NCBI GenBank assembly: GCA_045837725.1
Contig: JBEWZL010000233.1
Coordinates: 34,150 to 98,149 of the forward strand
Source: Vermamoeba vermiformis
Lineage: Eukaryota; Tubulinea; Echinamoebida
Length of the DNA stretch: 64,000 nucleotides
Reading direction: 5' to 3'
Under the pieces are notes generated by a model. That model was given only the letters and a program-made list of their open reading frames with translations, had not been told where the DNA came from and did not search any database. This document shows, one piece after another, positions 21,032 to 31,421 of the stretch (the stretch's first letter is position 1; each line of letters starts with the position of its first letter). The translations under genes were made by a program, and so were the position numbers.

Positions 21032-21348
21032 AGTTGAAGGGTGCGCAAACCAACCCGATGTCTTCGACCATCAAGAGGGGGAAGAAGCCAGTGGCTGTTG
21101 AAAAGACCACTGAAGATTTGTCATTGGAACAACAGTACGTTCTCGAACAAGCAGAAGAACAGGAGGAAGATTCAATATTCGCACCAACTGCAGAACCTTC
21201 AGCGAAGCAAGAATTAATAACGACACCCGTCGAACCAACTGAAGTGGAACAACAAGCAGAAGAAGTCATGGTTGCCGAAGATATTCTAGCTTATTATATC
21301 ATTGTGACGACGCGGACTAGCTACCCGTATCGTTACACAAGATGCTAG
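21028..21348 (+). pseudogene. Acidic C-terminal tail of the gypsy pol
   Basis: This open frame continues the frame that the integrase C-terminus adopts after the break near 20,930, so it is the polyprotein tail rather than a separate gene. It is Glu/Gln-rich (LEQQYVLEQAEEQEEDSIF). It runs into the LTR-like fragment at 21,303-21,337, which supplies its last codons and stop. Coding-like sequence of similar acidic type continues to about 21,630 in other frames (VPKVPVKVEPYF in the ORF at 21,342). Confidence 0.5.
21303..21337 (+). repeat. LTR-like fragment with only the two LTR ends
   Basis: The 35 bases begin TGTGACGA like the start of the 3' LTR and end with CGGACTAGCTACCCGTATC plus GTTACA, like its end (CTTTACA there). 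The middle of about 130 bp is missing. It sits inside the acidic tail ORF. Confidence 0.5.
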
Positions 21349-21719
21349 TGAACAGCAAGCTGAATTGGTGTATCAGGTGGAACATCGTGCCAACGATCGC
21401 ACCCGAAGAGGAAGTATTCCCAAAAGTACCCGTCAAAGTAGAGCCGTATTTCCAAGCTTTATTTCGACATTACACTACATTCCGCGACATTGAGACCTAC
21501 AAGATCAACAAAATGGTGGCTCAATTACAAGTCTTCTTTGACAAGCCGTTTGTTACGAGTTCAAAGTTGAAAGATCAACTCCTCGCTGAATTGAAGCAAG
21601 CCAAGAAGAGTCGCGAAGCCTATTGAGATACTTGTTAGAATGCCTGAAGAATTTCAACGAGAAGTTTGCTAAGACAATTGAAAAAATTCCCGACGTACCG
21701 TCGATTAACGGAGGGAGAG

Positions 21720-21881
21720 TGTGACGAGATAGAAAATCTCGTCAGCAAGATTTTATCGGGAACGAACGTTTTGTTAGTTCGTTAACCCGTACGAACTTGT
21801 ACGAACACAAATAAAGGCTGATTTTATATTCCTCGGTCTTTATAGTTGTAAAGATACGGACTAGCTACCCGTATCTTTACA
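21720..21881 (+). repeat. 3' LTR of the gypsy element
   Basis: A 162-bp LTR starting TGTGACGAG and ending TTTACA, preceded by the purine tract GGAGGGAGAG. It begins with an 8-bp inverted repeat (GACGAGAT / ATCTCGTC). AATAAAGG near 21,811 is a possible polyadenylation signal. It ends with a 9-bp inverted repeat AAGATACGG / CCGTATCTT. No second full copy is in the window. Confidence 0.65.
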
Positions 21882-22425
21882 AAGCTTGAAGACTTAGAAG
21901 GAAATCCGATCGAGAAAACGATGAATATAACGCAGTTGAAGAGAATTAATTTTAACAACGTCAAAGAATGGAAAGAACAATCAGATCAAATCGAAAAATA
22001 CGAGATCGACGAAGACGAATTCTCTGACCAAGAAAACGAACAAGAAGAGTGCTAATTGATAAGATAGAGAAAATAATAATGATTCAAGCGAGAGTTCCGA
22101 TAGCGAAAGTGATAGCTCAGATCGAGTGGATCAAAAAAGAAAAACAAAAAATAGAAAAAGAAAATGAAAATGAAAATGAAAAAATGAAAAAATTCCACGA
22201 TGAGATCAAGAGCATTCACGCGATTATCGACGGAAAAGAGATCAAGAAATTAACGCGATCAAAACTCAATCGCGCGAAATCATTCCGCTGCATATTAAAA
22301 TAGCAGGAGAAAAGAAGAGTCAGTTTAATTACCTGCGTCAAGAAGTGCGAAGATTCGAAGCAGTTGACAAAATTAGCCATTTGCCGATTGATAAACGCTT
22401 GAGGAAAATCTCGCAGGGTTCTTAA
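21882..22425 (+). pseudogene. Tail of a second gypsy-type pol plus coiled-coil fragment
   Basis: Immediately after the LTR an open frame reads KLEDLEGNPIEKTMNITQLK, which resembles the last residues of other gypsy integrases (a short beta strand then ITQLKR), and stops after an acidic run (DEDEFSDQENEQEEC) near 22,055. A Glu/Lys-rich coiled-coil frame (22,049-22,303) follows. It then continues in another frame (FNYLRQEVRRFEAVDKISHL) to a stop at 22,423. Frame breaks make this a remnant. The LTR may have inserted into it. I see nothing further between 22,426 and 22,983. Confidence 0.45.
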
Positions 22426-22983
22426 AGATGTTGCAGTGAATGGCGAGTGATACAGTAATGATCGCAATCAATAACGTATGAATTCCAAACAATTTATGCC
22501 ATTTGCCCAAGCCAAAGGACTTTGCACAACGAGTGGATACTTGCACGCGTATTTTCCTCACATTTTTACTTGGGACCTAATTAGGAAATTTAATCTTTTA
22601 CAACTTAAAACAAAGCCATACAGATATTGCGCAATAAGTTTCCTTCGGAACTACACGTGCTGTCAAGCCAACGAATATTATCGTAAACATGCCTTTTAGG
22701 TTCTCTTGCCGTGCCAGACAAACAAAAATAAGCCACCTGCATCAATCGCTCGCGTCAAGGCTGACAGATTGCCTAGCAATGTTGGTACAGGGTAAGGGAA
22801 ATCCAATTTAGTGGATTAATTTAATAAATTTACCAAGTTAAATTGAATACGCGTGATGGCAAGAATAGAATATTTTTTTAAATTTCCGGTTGACCGATGA
22901 CGTCTCGAAGAAAGCTCAATTTATTTCCGCCTAATTTCATAACTCAATTTATTGTTTTAGATTAAAGATCGACAAGGCCTCGC

Positions 22984-24552
22984 ATGTCGATCCATTTTAC
23001 CGCGATCTGCACGTTTAGTGCGTTTATCCTCATTGGTATTCCTTTGGTCCAAACAGCTTCTTTGTTCGGATGCGTTGGCGATTCAGCTGCCAAATATGAA
23101 GGCTACACCTTTCCAGTAGCTGTTTATTTGCAGAGCAACGTCACGTTTGGAAACTTTTCAGCAACTCTCATTGCACTGGATGACTCAACTAGCTGCGTGG
23201 AATCAGCATATGAAGCAATTAGAACGAACCTCGGGCCTAATACCAGCATCGTTGTGTGGGCCTCTGACAACGGAGGTTGTTCGGACGGATTCAAGCTGGC
23301 TTTTGCGACTAAACACGGAATATCCGGAGTTATTATCACGTCGTTTCGAGACGGACAAACTTCAGGACCACCGGGACGCGAAGCTAAGCGTCAGTTTGAA
23401 CGACCCGGCCCTTATTCAATACCTCTATTGCAAGCAACCATCACCGACTTGCCAACTGCTTACGCTGGAGTGCTCGAGGCTAATTGCACCGTGCAATTCT
23501 ACGAAGAATACAATCCATGGCTCACAGAATATCAGCTTCCGCGATGGATTGTGCTGCGAATTATTCTTCTGATCGGTTTCGGTTTTTTGATCGGATCTGG
23601 CGTTCTCTTCATCATCATTTTGGCGTTGGAAGGAAAGAAAGCCATTGCTAGCTCAAACACGATAAACGACTCGAATACGAAAAATCGACGAACAAGTACT
23701 ATAAATTCAACACAAGATCACACATCCTCAACCAACGACACAAACGAAGAAGGAGAAGCTAAACCGAAACGATCCAAGCGAAGATTCGTGTTCAACGTAT
23801 TCTTGACGCTGCTTATTATCGAAACGACTTCAAACGTCTTCAATTTTGTGTACGCCTTGGACGTCAATTCGTCAGTTGGTTTGTACACGCGATCTGCTAT
23901 ATTAGCCGTGTACTTTATCTCTTATGGCCTTCCTATTATGAGCACGTTACTACTCGCATTCTGGTGGCTCGATATGTCGAGAGAGCGAGCGGTTGTAGGA
24001 AGAGGACAACAAGAAGCGAAAATTACTTGGATGGTGGCTTACAAGAAGTACTTTTTGATCGTCAGCGGCTGTCTCGTTGCAGTAGGCTTATTTGAATCAT
24101 TCGTGGTTGGCACATACGCGATTGGCTATTACGACACTGCAGCAAGAGTGATCACGGAGCTCACGGCACTAGGCGTGACCATTGTCTTTAACTACTCTAT
24201 TCAACTCTGCATCGTTGACGCAAAAAAACGAATCAAATCCGAAATCAGCGTGAAGAGAAATGCTGATATGATTAGACGTATGACAGCCTCGTGCGTATTA
24301 ATATCAGTCGGAATGTATGGCTCAGTAGCATTGGATCTGGTCGTCTTGGGTCTGCCGATAAATGGGTATCCCGAAACAGGTGCGATTTACTTTTACGTGC
24401 GGTATCTTTGCGTAATCGTGCAGTCATGCGGCAAAATCTACACGTCCAGCATCACTAAAAAGTTGCAACACATGTGCGGAAGATCAACATCCTCGACAGA
24501 ATTGAGCACGATTACTACGACGCCGAATATCGAAACTCAGCAAACGGTTTAA
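22984..24552 (+). CDS. Intronless 7TM protein with PA-like ectodomain
   Basis: The protein has 522 residues. A signal peptide (ILIGIPLVQTASL) precedes an ectodomain of about 165 residues with NxT/S sites and cysteines. Its HGISGVIITSFRDG segment, following VVWASDNGGC and preceding YSIPLLQATI, resembles a protease-associated (PA) domain beta-alpha unit. Seven hydrophobic segments follow, the first being VLRIILLIGFGFLIGSGVLF. A long Asn/Thr/Ser-rich, charged loop between TM1 and TM2 contains KPKRSKRR. PA-7TM proteins occur in several protists, and the ligand is unknown. The lack of introns contrasts with most neighbours. The start is the first ATG before the signal peptide. Confidence 0.7.
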   Translation: MSIHFTAICTFSAFILIGIPLVQTASLFGCVGDSAAKYEGYTFPVAVYLQSNVTFGNFSATLIALDDSTSCVESAYEAIRTNLGPNTSIVVWASDNGGCSDGFKLAFATKHGISGVIITSFRDGQTSGPPGREAKRQFERPGPYSIPLLQATITDLPTAYAGVLEANCTVQFYEEYNPWLTEYQLPRWIVLRIILLIGFGFLIGSGVLFIIILALEGKKAIASSNTINDSNTKNRRTSTINSTQDHTSSTNDTNEEGEAKPKRSKRRFVFNVFLTLLIIETTSNVFNFVYALDVNSSVGLYTRSAILAVYFISYGLPIMSTLLLAFWWLDMSRERAVVGRGQQEAKITWMVAYKKYFLIVSGCLVAVGLFESFVVGTYAIGYYDTAARVITELTALGVTIVFNYSIQLCIVDAKKRIKSEISVKRNADMIRRMTASCVLISVGMYGSVALDLVVLGLPINGYPETGAIYFYVRYLCVIVQSCGKIYTSSITKKLQHMCGRSTSSTELSTITTTPNIETQQTV

Positions 24553-24780
24553 TGTTGATCCAAATAAAATTTAGTTTAATTTTTATACAAAAGCCAAAAT
24601 TAGCATTCGGAAATTTGATATTCAGTGAATCACGGAACGACACGGAGGGAATAAATTTTTTTACGTAAACACGGAAAAACTTGAGACATGTCCGAGACGT
24701 CAAGGCCAAAAACATAAAAGCGCTTTTCCGTATCAGTCTTTTAAACAAATTAATCAACACAAACACATTCACACCCGAAC
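24553..24780. promoter_or_regulatory. Promoter gap of the PQQ-type gene
   Basis: An AT-rich gap between two same-direction intronless genes. An AATAAA-type signal near 24,562 may end the upstream transcript. ACACAAACACATTCACACCC directly precedes the next ATG. Confidence 0.35.
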
Positions 24781-26373
24781 ATGCTGCGTAATATTGTCGT
24801 GTTCGGCACCCTCCTTCTGGTCCCGTTGGTTTGCGCAACTTGGCCTGATACTTGGACTGGATTCGGCAACGGGTTGGAAAATACCCGATATCAACCTTAT
24901 TCCAATCAGAACTTGAATTTCACCGACCCCAAGAACTTCATCATTAATTGGTTCTATCCCGCTTCCGTCGGTATCTCTTCAACTCCCACCGTCACGAACA
25001 ACAGAATCTATTTTGGAGATCTGGGTGGTTATCTGTATGCTCTTCGCTTAGATGGAAGTCTCGTTTGGAAGGTTTACTTGAAAGATATTTTGCCAGGAAA
25101 TTATCAATGGTTGACAAGATCCAGCCCAGTCGTCTACGGAAATTTGCTCATCTGTGGCGCTGCTTTCAACCCCGGCAATGGATACCCTACTGTTGGCCCT
25201 AGTGTCTTTGCGTTGAACAAGTACACTGGCGCTTTGGTCTACAATACAACAATTGAAGACCACTTCGCTGCTACCATCACAACGAGCCCTACTTTGGTCA
25301 ACAACCTCGCCATCTTCGGCGTCGCCTCGCAAGAAGAATACGCCGCTATTAGCCCTTTGTACCCTTGCTGCTCTTTCAGAGGCAGTGTCGTTGCTGTAAA
25401 TGTCGCAACTGGTGCTATTGCCTGGAAGACTTACATGTTGCCCGACAACAACGGCCTCCCTGGTGGTTACTCTGGCGCTGCTGTTTGGGGCTCGTCACCT
25501 GCCGTGGATCTCGAACGTGGTTTCGTTTACGTCGCTACCGGAAACGACTACACCTTGCCTGCCTATGTTGAGCAATGTCAGAACGAGACTGCGGGTCTCA
25601 CTGGTCTGTTGACTGACCCTTGCCAAGAAGATTCCAACCACGCGAACTCAGTCTTGGCTCTCGATCTCTACACTGGCGTCATTCGCTGGGCTGTAGCTTT
25701 GGGTCCTCTTGCTGGATGGAATGCCGGCTGTGGTTTGCCTGGCCTTCCTCCAAACGACAACTGCCCAACTGTACCCGGTCCCGATGCAGACTTTGGCCAA
25801 GCTCCTATTTTGGTGCGCAACGTTGATTACAAGTTTGGCGGACAAAGCCGCGACCAAGTGTTTGCTGCCCAAAAGTCTGGTATGGCTTACGGATTCGACG
25901 CTGAGACTGGTCGCCTCACGTGGGCCACGCAAGTAGCTCCTGGCGGCGAAGGAGGTGGAATGATGTTTGGATCCGCCACAGATGGCTCTCGTCTTTATGT
26001 CGGTAATAACAACGCAGCGCACTCGCCTTACTACTTGCCCAATGGCACCGCGACTACTGCCAACTCGTGGTCCGCGATCGATTTAGTCACTGGTGAAGTG
26101 CAATGGACTTTCACCGACCCTGCTGGTGGCTCGTCCTTTGGCCCCGTCACTGTATGGGACGAACTCGTCTTGTTTGGTTCCAAGAGCGCCTCTGGTGGCT
26201 TCTACGGCGTGCGCAATACTGACGGCAAATTGATGTACCAGATCAACTTGAACAACGTCATTGGTGGAGGAGCTGCCGTTGCTTCTAACACTATCTACAT
26301 TGGCTCTGGCTACGCGGGTACGACCATTACTACTCCTGCAGGTCTCTACTCCCTCCGCTTGCCCACGAACTAA
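24781..26373 (+). CDS. Secreted PQQ-type beta-propeller protein (polyvinyl-alcohol-dehydrogenase-like)
   Basis: An intronless gene for 530 residues. The signal peptide is NIVVFGTLLLVPLVCA. The mature part starts WPDTWTGFGNGLENTRYQP, which matches the W...G....RY opening of PQQ-dependent dehydrogenases and BamB-like propellers. Blades repeat the tryptophan-docking pattern: LYALRLDGSLVWKVYL, VVAVNVATGAIAWKT, VLALDLYTGVIRWAV, YGFDAETGRLTWATQV, WSAIDLVTGEVQWTF. In the family these dock around a quinone cofactor and oxidise alcohols, but the eukaryotic role is unknown. Cys pairs (CC at about 197-198; NAGCGLP) may form disulphides. The gene converges with the AprA-like gene, also secreted. Confidence 0.85.
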   Translation: MLRNIVVFGTLLLVPLVCATWPDTWTGFGNGLENTRYQPYSNQNLNFTDPKNFIINWFYPASVGISSTPTVTNNRIYFGDLGGYLYALRLDGSLVWKVYLKDILPGNYQWLTRSSPVVYGNLLICGAAFNPGNGYPTVGPSVFALNKYTGALVYNTTIEDHFAATITTSPTLVNNLAIFGVASQEEYAAISPLYPCCSFRGSVVAVNVATGAIAWKTYMLPDNNGLPGGYSGAAVWGSSPAVDLERGFVYVATGNDYTLPAYVEQCQNETAGLTGLLTDPCQEDSNHANSVLALDLYTGVIRWAVALGPLAGWNAGCGLPGLPPNDNCPTVPGPDADFGQAPILVRNVDYKFGGQSRDQVFAAQKSGMAYGFDAETGRLTWATQVAPGGEGGGMMFGSATDGSRLYVGNNNAAHSPYYLPNGTATTANSWSAIDLVTGEVQWTFTDPAGGSSFGPVTVWDELVLFGSKSASGGFYGVRNTDGKLMYQINLNNVIGGGAAVASNTIYIGSGYAGTTITTPAGLYSLRLPTN

Positions 26374-26691
26374 GTAGGCACTCTTTTCCTGTACTGTACA
26401 CAATCAAAAAATAAATGTTTACTTAACCGTATTTTCACATCTTTGAAGTTTTATACTTGGAATAGAATCCGCAAGTTCGGAACTCGATTCAAAAGTCTGG
26501 CAGTGAATGTAAGTCAATTTAACGCACATGTAAGACGCAAATTAGATTATGTTGTGGGTTTCGAAACGCACAATAGCCATTTTAATTATTAATAATAATC
26601 ATTATCAACACAGAGCATTGTTTGAACACATATAAGATTTTTTTATTTTGTTCAGCGATATAGTACAAGTTGTAATTACTCAAGCAAAGTC
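26374..26691. other. Convergent intergenic region
   Basis: The 3' ends of the two secreted-protein genes face each other here. AATAAATG near 26,410 can serve the plus-strand gene. No coding sequence is seen. Confidence 0.4.
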
Positions 26692-28563
26692 TTAACGACC
26701 AGGGTTGGCGAGCTGTTGAGCTTCAGGACCGCATGAAGTAGTGGTGCACGAAGGGAAGGGCAAAACATCAGGGACGATGTTGACTTCGGTGCTGACCTTG
26801 AACTCGTGCTTATCACCGTGACGACCACGCTCTTCAATGTCGTAAGTGAACTCGAGGTAGAAGATACCCCAGCCTTGAGCAGGAGCCTTGCGCGAGGCAG
26901 TGTAGATAGAACCGTATTGAGGAGTGATGTCGGTGGCAGTCCAGTTCAAGTTCTGGTGGCAACCAACACCAGTGGCACCGACACAAGCGAAGAGACGGAA
27001 GTCACGGCGAGTGGTGCTGATAGTGTTGGCAGACCACATGACGACCTTCTTGGGACGAGTGCCCGAGACAGCGACAATCGAGGCTTGTTGCGTGCGAGTG
27101 GTGGTCTTGTACAAGTTCCAGCTCAGATCACGAGGACCGCGCAAGTTGTCGCCGACCATGCGAACAAATGAGTTGACAGAGACGAGCACGTCAGTCAAAT
27201 TGTACGTCAGGTAGAAAGTGTGGCCAGATCCGGGCAAGATGCGCAAGTACTTCTCTCCGCGGAGTTGTTGGAAGAAGAAGTTGGCAGCATCGGGTTGAAA
27301 AAACTCGTCTTGCGATGAAGCAATGACGTAAGTGGGCTTGGGAGTGAATTTGTCGTTGAAAATGATGGGATCGATCAAAGCAGCCATGGCATCGAATTCG
27401 GGAGTACCAAAGTGGCTCATAACACCGGCAGCCCAGTAGTCGAGAAAAGTCCAAGTCCAACTTTTTGACCATAATTAGTCATATAAGTCAGTTATAGTAG
27501 ATCTCTGGACTTACCCGCCTAGGGATCTGAAAGCACTGTCGAGATTGGGCTTGATGTTGAGAATGGGCATCACTACGGGGATGAAGGCCTCGACACGCTT
27601 GTCAATGCCAGAAGCCAACCAAGTGGTCCAACCTCGCTTAGAGGCACCACCCATCACGAAGGACTTGACACGAGGGATATCGAGAGTCTCGGTGAACTCT
27701 TGAACGGCATCCATAGCACGAACCGCGGATTTGACTTGAGGGAATTGCAAGAGCCAGTTAGGATCAGAAGAGGTGTTCGTCAAGAAGTGCTCCCAAGTGT
27801 AAGCAATGATACCGTCCTCTTTGCGTTGAGCATGAGTGGCGTCGGAAGGGAAGCTGATAGGTTGGTTGGGCACTTGAGCAAGATCTGGGCAAAGTTAATA
27901 TTGCGAATTGAATCAAGTTACGACACACTGAATCAATAATAGAAATATTCGCGAACACATATTTCGCGGCACTTACAGACTGAAACTGCGGGGCTGTTGC
28001 GGCACACGTACTCAACAATGTTGTACACGGTGGTGGGGAGAGGATCCGTGTTATCGCCACCGTCAACGTAAAGGAAGGCAGTATTGTATTCGACCTATTG
28101 AGTATAAAGAGAATGTTAATTAGGACCACGTGCGGAAGTTAATCGCGATTATTTACTCACATTGTTAGGAACACAAACTGTCAAGATATGAGACCAAACA
28201 TGTTGAGATGAGTCGGCAGGAGTCAACCAGTATTGGGAGGTCATGTTCAACAACTAAAACAACAGATCGCGTTAGATTGCGGTGACATGACACGTCAAAC
28301 TTTTCAACTAGAAATTATTTGATACTGCGTAAGAACAGGAGAGGCAACAATAATTTGATGCTCGATTGGAGTTAAATATGCGTTGAAGTAGTACTTACAA
28401 AGGCGGTGTAAACGTCACCCTGGATGGTGCCAACTTGTTCCCAGTCAAAGGCGTCGTCGTCGGTGTAGACGTACTTCTCGATGGGAGTCTTTCTGCGACC
28501 AGCAAAGCTGCCGAGAACGAGTAAGGCACAGATGGTAAAGACAAAGAGAGTCTTTGGGGACAT
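26692..28563 (-). CDS. AprA-like / PhoPQ-activated pathogenicity-related family secreted protein
   Basis: Five exons, starting at 28,563 with a signal peptide (TLFVFTICALLVLGSFAG). Conserved pieces of this alpha/beta-hydrolase-fold family are visible: YWLTPADSSQHVWSHILTV, TAFLYVDGGDN, FVMGGASKRGWTTWL with the nucleophile-elbow Ser in GASKRG, RVEAFIPVVMPILN, FTPKPTYVIASSQDEFF holding the acid residue, and LRILPGSGHTFY with the His. A complete Ser-Asp-His set therefore seems present. In Dictyostelium a member of this family, AprA, is a secreted chalone that slows proliferation; in bacteria the family is PhoPQ-regulated. Function here is inferred from the family. The C-terminal beta-rich part ends TTTSCGPEAQQLANPGR. 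Confidence 0.85.
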
Positions 28564-29312
28564 TGTTTCAATAAGTCAGGTGGTGTGGGTGGAAGGAACT
28601 TATTGAAAAATAAGGATCAGTTGTGGTGTTTTAAGGGAATTTTGGGATTGAGAGTAGAAAAGCGCAGTCATTTCGCTTTTATTTTTTTAGCGGTTCACAC
28701 AAGATACTGTGACATCTGGCTCACATAATTTCGTCGGCTGAACACTCGACTGCAAGACTAATCCTCGCGCATGTGTACTATGTATAGTTATATATCGTAC
28801 TTTATATTTTCGTTTGTTTCCGCTTTCCGCTTCGATTTGGAAGTTAAATTTTTGCCAACTTCCCGTCGGTACCGAATAAAATTTATTCGCGCGGAAAATC
28901 TTTCGGTAATTTCGTAAGATAAAGAGCTTGTGTAATATGCAGTACCCTGTGCTATTATGACAAATGCAACCAATAGGTCTAACGCTTGCCTTTCACGAAA
29001 CTGCAGAAACAGAAGTATTAACGATCAAATTGTGTAAAAACGAATTCGCAGATCAAAGCCACCACTTGCAGTATGAATATATATAACACGCGAGAAGTGA
29101 GTCCCGCTGTCATGTGTCACTGGCTGATTTAACATCTCGAAACAATTTCTTGCGAATTGCAATCAAATGTGCACCGACCTTCTATATATAGTCCGACACA
29201 CATTGATGCACGTGTTTTAATGATAATATTAATAAGTTATCTCGCAAAGCGGAGCACGAGAATTACGCCGCGACGTTAATGATTGAACCATGCTCGCTTA
29301 CCAAGTTTGCCC
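28564..29312. other. Intergenic region without a gene
   Basis: An AT-rich stretch of 750 bp between the AprA-like start and the 3' end of the F-box/ankyrin gene. It holds the AprA-like promoter. Short open frames in it look random. There is no repeat or RNA gene that I recognise. Confidence 0.4.
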
Positions 29313-31254
29313 CTAATTGGCCAGTATTTTCAATAACATCTGCTCGATAGAGGTGCTTGATTCGTCTTCGGACAATAACATGAAGGATCCAAGGCAAGTC
29401 CTACCGCCATATTAACAATCTTGTTTGCTATTAACTGATTCATACCTATAGACGTTGTATTTTAGCACCTTGCTGCCCTTTTCATTTTCTAGATTGCACA
29501 CGAGCATGTCGTCTTCAGATCGGGTCCAATGTCCTTCGTAATTAGTCGCCTCGTAGTCCCAATTTTCTGAAATGTATTTGAGTGTAAATGCATGCGTAAT
29601 GACAACTTACTTCTAAATACCGCCGTGCCATCGAGCTCTAATTCGAGTGTCAAGTGGTTAAAGCCAGTGTGAGTCGAGTAAAATGTTTTTCCCGCGAGGT
29701 CCCTAGCCCAATTAATGCGCGTTAGTCATTGTCTATTTGTGCGTGTAACTACTCACCACTCTACGACAGGTGCGCTGAATGGATTGTAATTGCCTTTCGC
29801 AACGGCATTGAAAACAGGCTCGATTTGCAGGCACCAAGGCAGCTCTCGCATCACTGTCACATCGTGTTCCGTGAACTGCGCGCCGTGTGCTAACAAACAA
29901 TCTATCACACAACGAGATTGCCTGATGTCCTGCACAGAGATCATGCACGCAATGGCGAGGGGCGAGTCCAGTGCTATATTGCGGCTCTTGCACAGCGCAG
30001 GATTGAGTGGCGCATTGACGTCTAGGTGCTGGTGAGATATATGCCGCAATGCATGAGAATAATTGTGTCGCTACCTGCTCCTCGTGCCAGCAGCTGAATC
30101 AAGAACTCTAATTTGCGGCCATCTTTGTTGCTGACCAGTGCTGCAATGTAGCCAGCGTGCGGCACTAGTGGCGTGTGTTCTGCGAGCACTGTGAACACGT
30201 CGTAGTTGCATGTGTAGCAACAAAGCTCGAGAGGGGCTAACTAGAGGCATTGTATTAGCAAGGCGGTGCATTCTGGACTGCATTGTACCTTGTAGGCGAG
30301 TGTTTCAGCGCTGGGAAAGTGACTGGTTAAGTCCAGCGGATAATTGTTCTGCAGTTGTAATAGCGCGGACAATGCTCTGTCTCGACGGCCCTAGTGTGTC
30401 GATCAGTCAGTGTGTGCACATTATGCACGGTTGTGACGTACGATAGACCTGAATACAGGGCCCCAGACATTCGAGAGAAACAGACGCAGCATGATAGCAC
30501 TGTATTTAGATATGTAATGCATCACACGCCGAAACACTCTCGAGTCCAATAGCTCCTCGTGATCTTCAAAGCCGTGCCCATCATTCCAGTAGATGGCTAG
30601 CAGATTCCACAATATGCCGTGAAAGTCGTTGTCTTTTCTCAACTTGTCGTCGCTGTAGTCGGCAAAGAAGGACATGAAATAATCCACAATGGCGTCTGCG
30701 TTGTATTTCTTAATTAGATCAAAGTCTGGGTTTGCGCGGCCTGGTGTGCGACACATGCCAGCTATGCGGCGGACAGATGGTGTTTGCCCAAGCACTCGCC
30801 AGTATGCGGTCACATAGTGCACTGAATTAAAGCAAATAGACCTCTAACTAGATATTAGATTCAATCAATACGAACGTGAAACTTTACGTGTTTCAAAGTG
30901 GGCGGATACCAACTGGACAGTTCGTTTATTCTTCGACTATCTCTATTTTGTTGTGTCCTAATTACTGTAGCATTAGATTAACGATTGAGCACAGCGCACT
31001 TACTGTTGGAGAAGGGAGAAATAGATTTTTACTTCTGCATCCAAGTCCAATAAACAATAAAGCTGTTTACACGTCAATCGTGTTGAAAATATTGAAAATA
31101 AATCAACATTTAACACTATAATATTCAATAATTCATTTGGAAGGAACAATAATTTTGACCAAGGCTGATCTTCGGCCACAAGCGTGACGAGCTCCAATCG
31201 AGTTGCAGGATTGAATTCCCGAAAGTGTTGGGTAATTCTATTATTACGTGCCAT
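29313..31254 (-). CDS. F-box-like protein with ankyrin-like repeats
   Basis: A multi-exon leftward gene. Exon 1 contains LLFLPNELLNIIV followed by RLTCKQLYCLLD, an F-box-like N-terminus. The next exon (30,822 leftward) is helical (YSDDKLRKDNDFHGILWNLLAIYWNDGHGFED). Further exons show ankyrin-like loops and helices: LAPLELCCYTCNYDVFTVLAE, AALVSNKDGRKLEFLIQLLARGAG, DSPLAIACMISVQDIRQSRCVIDCLLAHGAQF. The final short exon is spliced AG|G and ends at the TAG at 29,313-29,315 after EQMLLKILAN. The F-box gives a probable SCF link. The partner and target are unknown. Exon joins between 30,300 and 30,500 are approximate. Confidence 0.6.
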
Positions 31255-31421
31255 TAAAAGTGTCGGGATAGCTTTGAAGACAGGTTTTGAATCGAAATAA
31301 GCGTTGCCCTTTCTGAAATACTTCCAATCACATCAAAGTGACGCAGTAAGACATTGCTAATTTCGTTGATGCCATATTAGAAGTTTGTGCAGTGGTTGAG
31401 TTAATTTAATTTCGCAGGTAT

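Larger units (their letters stand above)
18043..21881 (+). mobile_element. Truncated Ty3/gypsy LTR retrotransposon
   Basis: The element retains reverse transcriptase, RNase H, integrase, a short acidic tail ORF, a polypurine tract (GGAGGGAGAG just before 21,720) and a 3' LTR. The 5' LTR, gag and protease are not found. Its left limit is the right end of the DNA transposon, and the pol frame is open right up to that junction (IVQLTYFNSSDQRVHIP), the kind of linker that joins protease to RT in gypsy polyproteins. Confidence 0.75.
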
